From: Pontibacter harenae
Lineage (GTDB): Bacteria; Bacteroidota; Bacteroidia; Cytophagales; Hymenobacteraceae
Length of the DNA: 49,612 bases
Assembly (NCBI RefSeq): GCF_020907245.1
Contig: NZ_JAJJWH010000033.1
Span: 1-49,612, forward strand
Direction: 5' to 3'
The first letter of the stretch is position 1; the number at the start of each line of letters is the position of its first letter. Below the pieces are notes generated by a model. It did no database searches and was not told the DNA's origin. It saw only the letters and a program-made list of their open reading frames with translations. The position numbers and the translations under genes are program-made. Below, piece by piece: positions 26,513 to 36,316 of the stretch.

Positions 26513-28195
26513 ATGAAGTCAAATAAAAAACTTTTATACTTCCTGATTGGCACAAGCTGCTTTGTGTCTGGTGCTTTCGTTTCGAGGGTATCCGAAGAGA
26601 AAATTACAGTAGATGTGCTGCGCGACGCTCAGAAGCTGATGGGCCTAAACTTTAAAGATGCCCAACTAGACTCTGCTTTGAGTGATATTCAGGATTACAA
26701 AGAAGGGTACGAAAGAATACGCAAGCAACCGCTGACAAACGATGTAGCGCCTGCCCTTGTTTTCAATCCAGTGCCAGTCGGCTATACTTTCGAGAAGAAG
26801 CAGGAGGCTTTTGAAGTAGACCATCCGAAAAAAGTAAAGCTGCCGCAAAACAGGGAAGAGTTGGCCTTTTATTCTGTTCCTCAGCTAGCAGAGCTTGTCC
26901 GCACGAAGCAAATATCTTCGGTGGAGCTTACCCAGTTTTACCTGGACCGCCTGAAGAAATATGGCCCTACCTTAGAGTGCGTGGTAACGTTAACAGAGGA
27001 ACTCGCTTTGCAGCAGGCGCGCCAGGCTGATCAGGAAATTAAAGCAGGTAAATACAAGGGGATGCTGCATGGTATTCCTTTCGGTGTAAAAGACCTGCTT
27101 TCTACCAAAGGGTACAAAACTACCTGGGGAGCGATGCCTTATAAAGAACAGATGCTAGACAAAGACGCCACTGTAGTGAAGCGTTTGCAGGATGCTGGTG
27201 GGGTGTTAGTTGCTAAAACAACATTGGGCGCTCTGGCTATGGGCGATGTATGGTTTGGAGGTAAAACCCGTTCTCCTTGGGATATTACAAAGGGTTCCAG
27301 TGGTTCATCCGCAGGTTCTGCCTCGGCTGTGGCAGCAGGTTTATTGCCTTATGCTATCGGTACCGAAACTTTAGGATCTATTGTGTCACCGTCTACGGCT
27401 TGTGGTACCACAGGCTTAAGGCCTACCTTTGGCCGAGTAAGCCGCGATGGCGCGATGGCGCTAAGCTGGTCTATGGATAAAATCGGTCCGATAGCTCGTT
27501 CTGCCGAAGATTGTGCCATTGTATTCAATGCTATTTACGGCCCAGACGGTAAAGACCTTTCTGTATACGACGTACCGTTTAACTATAACAAAAGCATCAA
27601 TCCTAAAAAGCTGCGAGTAGGGTACCTGAAAAATGACTTTGAGCGCAACTACGGTCAGTTTAAAGAAAACGATCAGGCAACTTTGGAAGCACTGCGCAAA
27701 GCAGGTATCGAGCTTATCCCGATTGAGTTGCCAGACCTGCCAGCGCGCGATATAACCATGACTATTTCGGTAGAAGGTGCAGCAGCGTTTGACGACCTTA
27801 CTCGTAGTGGCCGTGACAGTCTGCTAGTACAGCAGCATAAAAACGCGTGGCCAAACAGCTTTAGAGCAGCACGCTTTGTAACAGCAGTAGAGTATTTGCA
27901 GGCGCAGCGTGTACGTACCTTGTTGGTGCAGCAAATGCAGGAGAAGCTTAAAGATGTGGATGTGTATATCAGCCCATCTTTTGCCAGCAACAACCTGGTG
28001 GTTACAAACCTGACTGGGCACCCGTGTGTGGTCGTGCCAAACGGTTTCCAGAAGAATGGCATGCCTACTACAATCACCTTTATGGGCAAGCTGTTCGGAG
28101 AAGGACAGGTATTAGCGTTGGCTAAGTTCTACCAGGACCTTACCTCGCATGAGGAGCAACACCCACCTATGACTTTTGCAAACGCCAAGAAGTAA
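26513..28195 (+). CDS. Exported amidase, amidase-signature family (560 aa)
   Basis: A Ser-cisSer-Lys amidase. After an N-terminal membrane or signal segment (LLYFLIGTSCFVSGAFV) and a divergent about 100-residue stretch, the amidase-signature domain starts. Its residues are Lys193 in PFGVKDLLS, the cis-Ser in KGSSGSSAGSASAVAAG (about 262-266) and the nucleophile S289 in GTETLGSIVSPS. It is related to Asp-tRNA amidotransferase GatA and peptide amidases; the export signal argues against a tRNA role. It is followed on the same strand by an S9 peptidase and SusC/SusD, suggesting peptide or amide nutrient use. It has its own terminator (28250-28300). Confidence 0.93.
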   Translation: MKSNKKLLYFLIGTSCFVSGAFVSRVSEEKITVDVLRDAQKLMGLNFKDAQLDSALSDIQDYKEGYERIRKQPLTNDVAPALVFNPVPVGYTFEKKQEAFEVDHPKKVKLPQNREELAFYSVPQLAELVRTKQISSVELTQFYLDRLKKYGPTLECVVTLTEELALQQARQADQEIKAGKYKGMLHGIPFGVKDLLSTKGYKTTWGAMPYKEQMLDKDATVVKRLQDAGGVLVAKTTLGALAMGDVWFGGKTRSPWDITKGSSGSSAGSASAVAAGLLPYAIGTETLGSIVSPSTACGTTGLRPTFGRVSRDGAMALSWSMDKIGPIARSAEDCAIVFNAIYGPDGKDLSVYDVPFNYNKSINPKKLRVGYLKNDFERNYGQFKENDQATLEALRKAGIELIPIELPDLPARDITMTISVEGAAAFDDLTRSGRDSLLVQQHKNAWPNSFRAARFVTAVEYLQAQRVRTLLVQQMQEKLKDVDVYISPSFASNNLVVTNLTGHPCVVVPNGFQKNGMPTTITFMGKLFGEGQVLALAKFYQDLTSHEEQHPPMTFANAKK

Positions 28196-28249
28196 AAATA
28201 CCACAGTCTTAGTGGCTGCTCTAAATTAAATATTAGAAATGAGGCATAA

Positions 28250-28300
28250 AGTGCTCCTCCAACTGGGTTCTTAAACAGATATCTTAATTGGAGGAGCACT
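28250..28300 (+). terminator. Intrinsic terminator after the amidase gene
   Basis: Perfect 13-bp arms AGTGCTCCTCCAA / TTGGAGGAGCACT with a 25-nt loop, followed by an A/T-rich stretch (ATTAAATAAA). Confidence 0.6.
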
Positions 28301-28350
28301 ATTAAATAAATGCTATCAGTAAGAATTAGCTAATCTAACATCAACAAAAC

Positions 28351-30744
28351 ATGTTCTTTAAAAAGAAAGCCATAGCCTTTATGGTAATCAGCCTCGGGCT
28401 TTGCGGAAATATACTGCAGGCCCAGGATAACAAAATGGAGCTAAGCGTGGAGAAGATCATGCGCGATCCGAAATGGATTGGTACTTCACCGAGCAACATC
28501 TTTTGGTCCGAAGACGGTAAGAAGATCTATTTTTCCTGGAACCCAGAGGGCAACCGTAGCGACTCGCTTTATAGCGCAACAGCTGATGGAAAGAACATAA
28601 AAAAGGTATCTCCGCAGGAACGGCGCAGTTTGCCGTCGCCGTACGGCAGCTACAACAAAGCCGAAACCAAAAAGGTGTACGAAAAGAACGGCGATATCTT
28701 TTTATATGATGTAAAGTCTGGCAAAACACAGCAGCTTACCAATACAGTAGAGCGGGAGAGTAGCCCTTCGTTTAGCTTTGATGAGCAGGAAGTGCTTTAC
28801 TTGAACGAGAATAACATGTATGCCTGGAGTATAAAGAATGGGCAGGTAGTGCAGTTAACTGACTTTAGAAGAGGACGTAAACCAGGGGCTCGCGAAACGA
28901 AAGATCCTCAGCGCGATTGGCTGAAGGAGCAGCAGCTGGCCCTGCTGGGAACAATACGTGAAAGCGAATCTGCCAGAGAGGAACAACAGGCACAGCGAAA
29001 GTTGGAGGCACCTGCTCGTCCGAAGGAGATTTATATTGAGGATAAGTCTGTTTATAGTGTAGTGCTGAGCCCGGATGAACGCTTTATCACTTACAGTTTA
29101 GTAAACAGGCCAGCCAATGCAAAAGGTACTATTGTGCCGAATTATGTAACAGCGTCTGGTTATACCGAAGATATCAATGCCCGCACAAAAGTAGGTGATG
29201 CACAGGCTTCCTATGACTTTTACATCTATGATACAAAGCGCGACTCTACGTTTGCGGTTTCGATGAAAGATGTAGACGGAATTTATGAGCAGCCAGATTA
29301 TTTAAGCGAAGCCTCTAAAGCAGCCAAGCCCGCTGACGCTTCAAAAGAGAAGAAAGAACCGAGGGCAACAGCCATCTACGGCCCTTATTGGTCAGACAAC
29401 GGAAAGAGTGCCGTGGTAGTGGCACGGTCTGCAGATAACAAAGATCGCTGGATTCTTAAACTTGACCCAGCCACAGGAAATTTATCAGTACTGGATCGGC
29501 AACATGATGAAGCTTGGATAAATGGCTACGGTGCTGGCGAGATAGGCTGGATGCCAGACAATGAAAACGTGTGGTTTGTGTCGGAGGAAAGTGGCTACGC
29601 GCACCTTCATACTGTAAATGTAACCAACGGAAAGAAAAAGGCTCTTACGAGCGGCAAGTTTGAGGTATCGGAACCTCGCATATCAGACGATAAGAAAAAC
29701 TGGTATTTTTCTGCAAATAAAGTACACCCAGGCGAGCAGCATTTTTACCGCATGCCTTTACAGGGCGGTAATATGGTGCAGTTAACCTCTATGCTAGGAG
29801 CACATGATGTAACAATGTCTCCAGACGAAAAAACATTGGCTGTACGCTACTCCTATAGCAACAAACCATGGGAGCTTTTTGTGATGGACAACAAAAAGGC
29901 GGCAAAGCCGCGCCAGGTAACACAGTCTTTAACAGAAGAATTTAAGTCTTACGATTGGCGTGAGCCAGAGGTGATAACCTTCAAAGCCGAGGACGGTGCC
30001 GATGTATATGCTCGATTATATAAACCTGCCAGTGCGCAGCCTAAAGGGCCTGCTGTCGTTTTTGTGCACGGAGCGGGTTACCTGCAAAATGCGCACAAGT
30101 ACTGGAGCAGCTATTTCAGAGAGTATATGTTCCATAACTTTTTGGTAGATCAGGGCTATACCGTATTAGACATCGACTATAGAGGCAGTGCGGGGTATGG
30201 CAGAGATGTGAGAACAGGCATTTATCGTTTTATGGGAGGTAAAGACTTAAGTGACCATGTGGACGGAGCAAAGTACCTGGTAGATCAGCACAACATAGAT
30301 CCGAAGCGCATTGGAATTTACGGTGGTTCTTACGGTGGTTTCATTACGCTGATGGCCATGTTCACACAACCCGATGTGTTTGCAGCAGGGGCAGCGCTCC
30401 GATCTGTTACTGACTGGGCACACTACAACCACGGCTACACTTCTAACATTCTTAACACACCCCAAACGGACAGCCTGGCCTATGCCCAAAGCTCTCCTAT
30501 ATATTATGCCGAAGGTTTGAAAGGTGCTTTATTAATATGTCATGGCATGGTAGATACAAATGTGCATTTCCAAGATGTGGTGCGCCTTACGCAAAGGCTG
30601 ATAGAGCTGGGTAAGGACAATTGGGAGCTAGCTGTTTACCCTGTCGAGAACCATGGCTTTGTGGAGCCTGCCAGCTGGACAGACGAATATAAACGTATTT
30701 ATAAGCTGTTTGAAGAGAACTTGAAAGAAAGCAAGATCGAATAA
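28351..30744 (+). CDS. Exported S9-family (DPP-IV-like) prolyl oligopeptidase (797 aa)
   Basis: A serine peptidase that releases short N-terminal peptides. The signal peptide ends at NILQAQ (residue about 25). A beta-propeller (about 30-520, DPP-IV N-terminal type) gates the C-terminal alpha/beta-hydrolase domain. The catalytic triad is visible: S660 in YGGSYGGF, D735 in HGMVDTNV and H768 in VENHGF. Length and order match bacterial DPP-IV or alanyl dipeptidyl peptidases. Lying between an amidase and a SusC/SusD pair, it is likely to trim peptides in the periplasm before or after uptake. Confidence 0.95.
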   Translation: MFFKKKAIAFMVISLGLCGNILQAQDNKMELSVEKIMRDPKWIGTSPSNIFWSEDGKKIYFSWNPEGNRSDSLYSATADGKNIKKVSPQERRSLPSPYGSYNKAETKKVYEKNGDIFLYDVKSGKTQQLTNTVERESSPSFSFDEQEVLYLNENNMYAWSIKNGQVVQLTDFRRGRKPGARETKDPQRDWLKEQQLALLGTIRESESAREEQQAQRKLEAPARPKEIYIEDKSVYSVVLSPDERFITYSLVNRPANAKGTIVPNYVTASGYTEDINARTKVGDAQASYDFYIYDTKRDSTFAVSMKDVDGIYEQPDYLSEASKAAKPADASKEKKEPRATAIYGPYWSDNGKSAVVVARSADNKDRWILKLDPATGNLSVLDRQHDEAWINGYGAGEIGWMPDNENVWFVSEESGYAHLHTVNVTNGKKKALTSGKFEVSEPRISDDKKNWYFSANKVHPGEQHFYRMPLQGGNMVQLTSMLGAHDVTMSPDEKTLAVRYSYSNKPWELFVMDNKKAAKPRQVTQSLTEEFKSYDWREPEVITFKAEDGADVYARLYKPASAQPKGPAVVFVHGAGYLQNAHKYWSSYFREYMFHNFLVDQGYTVLDIDYRGSAGYGRDVRTGIYRFMGGKDLSDHVDGAKYLVDQHNIDPKRIGIYGGSYGGFITLMAMFTQPDVFAAGAALRSVTDWAHYNHGYTSNILNTPQTDSLAYAQSSPIYYAEGLKGALLICHGMVDTNVHFQDVVRLTQRLIELGKDNWELAVYPVENHGFVEPASWTDEYKRIYKLFEENLKESKIE

Positions 30745-30767
30745 GCTAAAAAAGCTACTATATCATG

Positions 30768-30813
30768 ATAAAAGAAGGGGCTGCCTAACATGTTAGGCAG
30801 CCCCTTCTTTTAT
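30768..30813. terminator. 46-bp perfect palindrome terminator after the S9 peptidase gene
   Basis: The 23-bp arms are fully complementary with no spacer; the centre is CTAACATGTTAG. A-rich on the left and T-rich on the right (CCCCTTCTTTTAT), it is an effective intrinsic terminator in either direction, 23 bp after the stop codon. Confidence 0.8.
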
Positions 30814-30987
30814 GATAAAACAGGTAAAATGTATAAGTCTTACAGAAAACAACCTTTTTCGCTACATCTGTACGATGTTACCACATGATAAGGTGCTTGA
30901 AAATGGGTTAATAGAAGGAAATAGGGGGTTAATAGATAAAAAGACCCTATTAAAAGCAAGGCGTATACGTGTTTTTTGTAAAAAAAG

Positions 30988-31018
30988 TTTTGGAAGTCGG
31001 ATTTTAGTGCTAATTTGG
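30988..31018 (+). promoter_or_regulatory. Candidate promoter of the SusC/SusD operon
   Basis: TTTTG at 30988-30992, an 18-bp spacer, then TAATTTGG at 31011-31018 (one mismatch to the Bacteroidota -7 box). The predicted transcript has a leader of about 36 nt before the SusC ATG. The long region between the preceding terminator and this site is A/T-rich and has no gene. Confidence 0.45.
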
Positions 31019-31059
31019 AAATCATATTCAACAAACTAACCAATTACTAATCTAATTTT

Positions 31060-34000
31060 ATGAGAAAAGTTCTATTGATGAATTTGGCTCTGCTCTTTGT
31101 GCTGATCAATCAGGCATGGGCGCAGGGCCGTACTGTCTCAGGTAGAGTTACAGACGCAGAGGCTGGGATTGCTCTTCCTGGAGTGGGAGTCGGGGTGAAG
31201 GGTACCACATCAGGTGCTATTACTGGGCCAGACGGTAGGTATACTATTACGTTGCCCTCTGAGGACGCAACTTTAGTATTTAGGTTCTTGGGTTATGTTA
31301 CTCAAGAGGTGTCTGTGGATGGTAGAAGTACTGTGGATGTACAATTAGCTGGAGATGCAAAGCAATTATCTGAGGTTGTAATTCAGGTACCTTATGGTTC
31401 AGTTGCTAAAACAGCTTTTACTGGTGCTGAGTCTACAATTACATCTAGATCTATTGAAAGACAGCAAGTAACTTCAGTTACCCGTGTTCTGGATGGTCTT
31501 GTTGCAGGTGTGCAGACTACAAATGGTGGCGGTGGTCCAGGTTCAAATGCGGATATCCGTGTGCGTGGTATTGGTTCGATCAATGCGAGTAGCTCTCCGT
31601 TATATGTAGTAGACGGCATTCCTTACGATGGAAACCTTCAGTCGATTTCTACAGACGATATCGCCTCAGTAACGGTATTGAAAGATGCTGCTGCAGCTGC
31701 ACTTTATGGCTCTCGGGCTGCAAACGGTGTAATTATGATCACAACCAAGAGAGGCACGAAAGGTAAGCCAACAGTTGCTGTAAACCTTAGAAGAGGTATT
31801 TCTGAGCGTGCTATACCAGAATACGATCGTGTAAACTCACAGCAGTATTATGAGTTGAGCTGGGAAGCCATGAGAAATAACCGTCTTGCTGCAGGTTTAT
31901 CAGAAGCGGATGCAAATCAGTATGCATCTGATAGAATTGGAGGAGCAAATGGACTTGTATATAACCCTTTTAATGTTGCCAATACAGATATTATTGATCC
32001 GGCTACAGGACAATTGAATCCTAATGCTCGGTTACTTTACCAAGACAACTGGGCGGATGTGTTATTCCAGCAAGCTGATAGAACAGACTTGAATGTAAAT
32101 GTATCCGGTGGTGCAGATAATAGCGATTATTATTTGTCGGTTGGTTACATCGATGAGCAGGGTATTGCTAAGTTCTCTGGTTATGATCGTATTAACGCAC
32201 GTGCAAGTATAAACACGCAGGCAACAAGTTGGTTGAAAGCTGGTGTTAACTTAACAGGAAACTTATCTGAGAACCAAGGTAATTATGCAACGGGTACTGC
32301 TACATCTAATCCGTTCTACTACTCACGCTACATGGGCCCTATTTATCCGGTTTGGCAGAGAGATGGCGAAGGTAACTTCGTGCCTGATCCAGTTCAAGGA
32401 GGTAATGCTTTAGATTGGGGTGGTGGTACTAATGCTACTATGGGTATCAGACCATATGCCCCTAACTCCAACCTGTTAGGTACATTAGCGCTTGATGAAA
32501 GATCAATCAGAAGAAGTGAGGCAACTGCAAATACGTATGCAGAAATTAAGTTCCTGAACGATTTTACCTTTAGAACTACTTTTGGAGGTAACTACTATAA
32601 TGGTTTCAGCACTACTTTTCAAAACTCATTATACGGTGATGCCGCGTCAGATCAAGGTAGGTCTACTAAAGCAGACACAAGAACAACTTCCTTTACTTTT
32701 AACCAAGTGTTAACATGGGACAAGAAGTTTGGGGCTCATAGCTTTAATGTTTTAGCTGGCCATGAAAATTACAACTGGGAGTCTAGAAACGTTTCTTCTA
32801 CTAAAACTGGTTTCCCTTTTCCTGGAACAACTGAGCTAGCTTCTGCCGCTATAATTACAGGCGGTACTTCTAACTTTAGTGAGCATAAGATAGAAGGCTT
32901 CTTCTCTCAGATAAGCTATAGTTTATCTGATAAGTATTTAGCATCTGCCAGCTTCAGAAGAGATGGAACATCAAGATTTTATGAGGATGCACGTTGGGGT
33001 AACTTCTTCTCAGTAGGTGCTGGCTGGAGAATCTCTGAAGAAAGTTTCTTAAGCTCAGCTGATTGGCTTGATGAGTTAAAAATTAGAGGTAGCTACGGTG
33101 AGCAAGGAAATGAGAATACATCAAGTGTATACCAGTGGCAAGGGCTTTACGGCCTAGGCTGGAATAACGCTTCTAATCCAGGTGCTTTAGTAGAAAACCT
33201 TGAAGCCAGAGAGCTACAGTGGGAAACCAATGCAAACTTTAACATTGGAGCTGACTTTAGACTCTTTAATAAAGTTGATGGTTCCGTCGAATACTTCCAA
33301 AGAATTTCTGATAACCTGTTGTTTGAGGTTCAACTTCCTTTTTCATCAGCTGGTGATTTAAGGCAATGGGCTAACGTAGGTACCATGGAAAATAGAGGAT
33401 GGGAACTACAGTTAGGTTATAATGCTATTACTACCGCCGATTTCGATTGGAGAATTGATCTTAACTTAACAAGCTTTAACAATGAGATTACCAAAATGCC
33501 CAATGGAGATCCAATTATAAATGGTACTAAGAGATTGGCAGAAGGCCATGATGTATATGCATTCTGGGCGCGTGAGTATATGGGTGTAGATCCTGATAAT
33601 GGCGATGCGCTGTATCGCGCTGATCCTGATTTATACGACCCAACAAGTGCTGCTTTTCAGATTGTTGGAAATGATACCCTTACAAACCGTATCGACAGGG
33701 GTGTTTATGGATACCATGGTTCAGCAATACCTGATATGACAGGTGGTCTTTCAAACTCCTTTAGGTTCAAAGGATTTGATCTTTCAATACTGGCTACATT
33801 CCAGCTTGGGGGCGAGTTCTATGACTCTAACTATCAAGGTTTAATGCACAGAGGCGCTTATGGAACTCACATGCATGAGGACTTGTTGAACAGATGGACA
33901 CCAGAAAACAGGATTACTGATGTACCTCGATTACAAAATGCGATAACACTGCAGGATGGCTACTCAACCAGATGGTTATTTGATGCTTCATATGTAACCA

Positions 34001-34209
34001 TTAAGAACATTAACTTTGGTTATGTACTGCCTAAATCTGTATCAGGCAAAATTGGTTTAAGCAATTTAAGAGCTTTTGCTTCTGTTGATAATGCATTAGT
34101 AATTACAGAGAGAGAAGGAATGGACCCGCAGCGTAGCTTCAACGGTACTGCTGATTACAGTTATCCGCTGATGCGTACTTTCACGCTAGGTCTTAATGCA
34201 AACTTTTAA
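31060..34209 (+). CDS. SusC/RagA-family TonB-dependent outer-membrane receptor (1049 aa)
   Basis: The outer-membrane barrel of a nutrient importer. A signal peptide (MRKVLLMNLALLFVLINQAWAQ) precedes a carboxypeptidase-regulatory-like domain (VSGRVTDAEAGIALPGVGV ... YTITLPSED). The plug follows, with the SusC signature text NADIRVRGIGSINASSSPLY and VLKDAAAAALYGSRAANGVI. The long beta-barrel runs to TFTLGLNANF, ending in the aromatic residue expected for barrel assembly. It forms an operon with SusD (18 bp gap). With peptidases next door and no glycoside hydrolases, peptide-type substrates are more likely than glycans (inference). Base composition is visibly more A/T-rich than flanking housekeeping genes. 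Confidence 0.96.
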   Translation: MRKVLLMNLALLFVLINQAWAQGRTVSGRVTDAEAGIALPGVGVGVKGTTSGAITGPDGRYTITLPSEDATLVFRFLGYVTQEVSVDGRSTVDVQLAGDAKQLSEVVIQVPYGSVAKTAFTGAESTITSRSIERQQVTSVTRVLDGLVAGVQTTNGGGGPGSNADIRVRGIGSINASSSPLYVVDGIPYDGNLQSISTDDIASVTVLKDAAAAALYGSRAANGVIMITTKRGTKGKPTVAVNLRRGISERAIPEYDRVNSQQYYELSWEAMRNNRLAAGLSEADANQYASDRIGGANGLVYNPFNVANTDIIDPATGQLNPNARLLYQDNWADVLFQQADRTDLNVNVSGGADNSDYYLSVGYIDEQGIAKFSGYDRINARASINTQATSWLKAGVNLTGNLSENQGNYATGTATSNPFYYSRYMGPIYPVWQRDGEGNFVPDPVQGGNALDWGGGTNATMGIRPYAPNSNLLGTLALDERSIRRSEATANTYAEIKFLNDFTFRTTFGGNYYNGFSTTFQNSLYGDAASDQGRSTKADTRTTSFTFNQVLTWDKKFGAHSFNVLAGHENYNWESRNVSSTKTGFPFPGTTELASAAIITGGTSNFSEHKIEGFFSQISYSLSDKYLASASFRRDGTSRFYEDARWGNFFSVGAGWRISEESFLSSADWLDELKIRGSYGEQGNENTSSVYQWQGLYGLGWNNASNPGALVENLEARELQWETNANFNIGADFRLFNKVDGSVEYFQRISDNLLFEVQLPFSSAGDLRQWANVGTMENRGWELQLGYNAITTADFDWRIDLNLTSFNNEITKMPNGDPIINGTKRLAEGHDVYAFWAREYMGVDPDNGDALYRADPDLYDPTSAAFQIVGNDTLTNRIDRGVYGYHGSAIPDMTGGLSNSFRFKGFDLSILATFQLGGEFYDSNYQGLMHRGAYGTHMHEDLLNRWTPENRITDVPRLQNAITLQDGYSTRWLFDASYVTIKNINFGYVLPKSVSGKIGLSNLRAFASVDNALVITEREGMDPQRSFNGTADYSYPLMRTFTLGLNANF

Positions 34210-34227
34210 TAAAAAGATCAAATTTTC

Positions 34228-35703
34228 ATGAAAAATATATTTAAGAAAGCAGTTCCATTAGCGCTTGCAGCATTAATGTTAGTGGGCTGCGAAAAGGAAT
34301 ACCTTGAGACAAGCCCTAATTCGGATGTACCTAATGAGTTAGTTTTTTCTACCACAGATGGTGCATTGGTAGGCCTGAATGGTATCTATAGATTTATGTG
34401 GTCAAGTGAGAACCACGATGCCTTTGGACAAAAAGCTCTTGATATAGCCATGGACTACATGGGTAGCGATATGTTTACTCCTGTAAGGGGCTATGGTTGG
34501 TTTGTTAATGATTATAATCTATCATCATTAGCAGCAACAACTAATGCCTCAAGATCAGGTTATGCCTGGAGGCATTATTACAGAGTTATCTTCAATGCTA
34601 ATAACCTCATCGCAAATATCGATGGGGCAACTGGTACTGAAGAAGATAGGGAGTACATTAAAGGCAATGCGCTGGCGCTTAGAGCTTACGCATACTTTTA
34701 TTTGATAAATTTATTCCAGCACACGTATGTGGGGAATGAAAACGCACCTGGTGTACCTTTATACACAGAGCCAAACGTTGAAGGCAAAGGAAGAGGTACT
34801 GTACAGGAAGTATATACCCAAATTATTGCTGACTTAACAGAGGCTGAAAGATTATTAGAAGGTAAAACCAGAATGGTAACCCCTTCTCATATTAATGTTA
34901 ACGTGGCACAGGGCTTACATGCGCGTGTTGCTCTTCAGATGGAAGACTATGCTACTGCTGCCACTATGGCAAATGAAGCTCGTCAAGGCCGTACCCTTAT
35001 GAATGCAGCAGCCTATCAGAATGGATTTAGCATGCATAATGCTGAATGGATCTGGGGCTTGCAGATTCCTAACGATCAGGCTACAATTTATGCATCATTC
35101 TATTCACACATGGATAATACCGCTTTTGGTTATGCTGGATTAGGGAGCACCAAATTAATAGCGAGAGAACTGTATGAAGCAATTCCTGAAGGAGATGTTC
35201 GTAAAGAGCTATTTCAAGCTCCAGTTGCAGAGCCAACAGACGATGATTGGATGAACTATACTTCCTTTAAGTTCCGTAAGCCCAACCCTAGCAATTGGGC
35301 AGGCGATTATGTGATGATGAGGGCTTCGGAGATGTATTTAATCGAAGCAGAAGCTCTTGCAAAAACAAATAGAGAGGCTGAAGCTGTAGAAGTATTAGAG
35401 GAACTTGTTCAAGCAAGGTATCCTGAGTACACTGCCCCAGCTACTTCTGGGCAAGAGCTTATAGAGGAAATCCTTCTTCAGAGAAGAATTGAGTTGTGGG
35501 GCGAAGGCTTCTCACTACTGGATATGAAGCGTCTTAATAGGGATCTTAACAGAACAGTTGGTTCTGCAGAAAATGGAGAGCATGAGGCTGGCTTAGCAGT
35601 TGTTACTCAGCGATCTATTACTGATAATGCATATTTGTGGAGAATACCACAAACCGAAATCGACTCGAATGAGGCATTAACTGCTGCGGATCAAAATCCA
35701 TAA
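34228..35703 (+). CDS. SusD/RagB-family surface lipoprotein (491 aa)
   Basis: The substrate-binding lid of the SusC channel. The N-terminal lipobox is MLVGCEKEYLETSP (Cys about 21), followed by acidic/serine residues compatible with surface export. Helical TPR-like repeats are seen at GNALALRAYAYFYLINLFQH and AQGLHARVALQMEDYATAAT. The C-terminal block LLQRRIELWGEGFSLLDMKR is the strong family signature, and the protein ends YLWRIPQTEIDSN. It is complete and translationally close to SusC. Confidence 0.96.
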   Translation: MKNIFKKAVPLALAALMLVGCEKEYLETSPNSDVPNELVFSTTDGALVGLNGIYRFMWSSENHDAFGQKALDIAMDYMGSDMFTPVRGYGWFVNDYNLSSLAATTNASRSGYAWRHYYRVIFNANNLIANIDGATGTEEDREYIKGNALALRAYAYFYLINLFQHTYVGNENAPGVPLYTEPNVEGKGRGTVQEVYTQIIADLTEAERLLEGKTRMVTPSHINVNVAQGLHARVALQMEDYATAATMANEARQGRTLMNAAAYQNGFSMHNAEWIWGLQIPNDQATIYASFYSHMDNTAFGYAGLGSTKLIARELYEAIPEGDVRKELFQAPVAEPTDDDWMNYTSFKFRKPNPSNWAGDYVMMRASEMYLIEAEALAKTNREAEAVEVLEELVQARYPEYTAPATSGQELIEEILLQRRIELWGEGFSLLDMKRLNRDLNRTVGSAENGEHEAGLAVVTQRSITDNAYLWRIPQTEIDSNEALTAADQNP

Positions 35704-35705
35704 TT

Positions 35706-35772
35706 GCATAATGACCCTGGAAACAAAAAGGCCACCAATTTGGTGGCCTTTTTGTTTCCAGGGTCATTATGC
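35706..35772. terminator. 67-bp near-perfect palindrome terminator after susD
   Basis: 33-bp perfectly complementary arms around a single central base, with an A-tract in the left arm and a T-tract in the right arm (GGCCTTTTTGTTT). It starts 3 bp after the SusD stop codon and would end the SusC/SusD transcript. Confidence 0.85.
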
Positions 35773-35958
35773 GTTGAAGGTACAGGAGTGCGTATTTCGT
35801 AATGGTAAAAGTGCTTGGATCGCTTAATGTGCTCAGGTGAAAGAGCAGGTAGTTGGTAATGACCTCGCTTTTGCTCATGATTGCCAAGCACCATGAAGGC
35901 TTACCTAAAAGAAAAGTTCGGGTAGTGTCATTAAGCTCCTGCCAGAACTCATTATTAA
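35773..35958. other. Gene-free scar between the SusCD operon and a SusD relic
   Basis: No convincing coding or RNA feature. Open frames here are short and overlap the palindrome. Just before the SusD relic there is a direct duplication of TTAAGGCAGAA (two copies head to tail, about 35955-35976), a possible deletion scar. Confidence 0.45.
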
Positions 35959-36207
35959 GGCAGAATTAAGGCAGAAAATATCTATAAGTTTAGTGTAGAC
36001 AATAGTAGAAGTATTGAACTTTGGGGAGAAGGATTCCGCTTCTTTGACTTAAAGAGAACAGATAGCGCCTTAGATAGAACAGGAGCCAACCACTCTGCAA
36101 CTGTTGCTTCTAACCTGCTTAATGTACCTGCTGGAGATCCATGTTGGCAGTGGCAGTTCCCAAGAAGAGAACTGGATCCAAACCCAGCCATGGAGATTGT
36201 CTTTTAG
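35959..36207 (+). pseudogene. C-terminal fragment of a second SusD/RagB gene
   Basis: An 82-codon open frame directly after an in-frame TAA (35956-35958). It reads NSRSIELWGEGFRFFDLKRT and ends WQWQFPRRELDPNPAMEIVF before TAG. The IELWGEGF block is the same signature found near the end of the intact SusD 440 bp upstream, but the remaining sequence differs. It is therefore a relic of a different SusD, not a duplicate of the adjacent gene. No ATG start, no lipobox, and more than 400 N-terminal codons are missing. Its own terminator survives at 36224-36265. Confidence 0.85.
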
Positions 36208-36223
36208 TTTTTAAGGAATAAAT

Positions 36224-36265
36224 AAAACAAAACAGCCAACCAAACTTGGGTGGCTGTTTTGTTTT
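36224..36265 (+). terminator. Terminator following the SusD relic
   Basis: 15-bp arms AAAACAAAACAGCCA / TGGCTGTTTTGTTTT with a 12-nt loop. The T-rich right side ends transcription rightward, and the A-rich left arm also serves the convergent PAP2 genes. Confidence 0.7.
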
Positions 36266-36316
36266 ACAGGGCCGTATAGGCTGGCATAGAAACTATAGGC
36301 TTCTTAGTGAAAGTTT

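Noticed and set aside
26513..28195. Amidase as GatA (glutamyl-tRNA amidotransferase)
   Set aside because: It has an export or membrane N-terminus and lies with extracytoplasmic peptidases rather than gatB/gatC.
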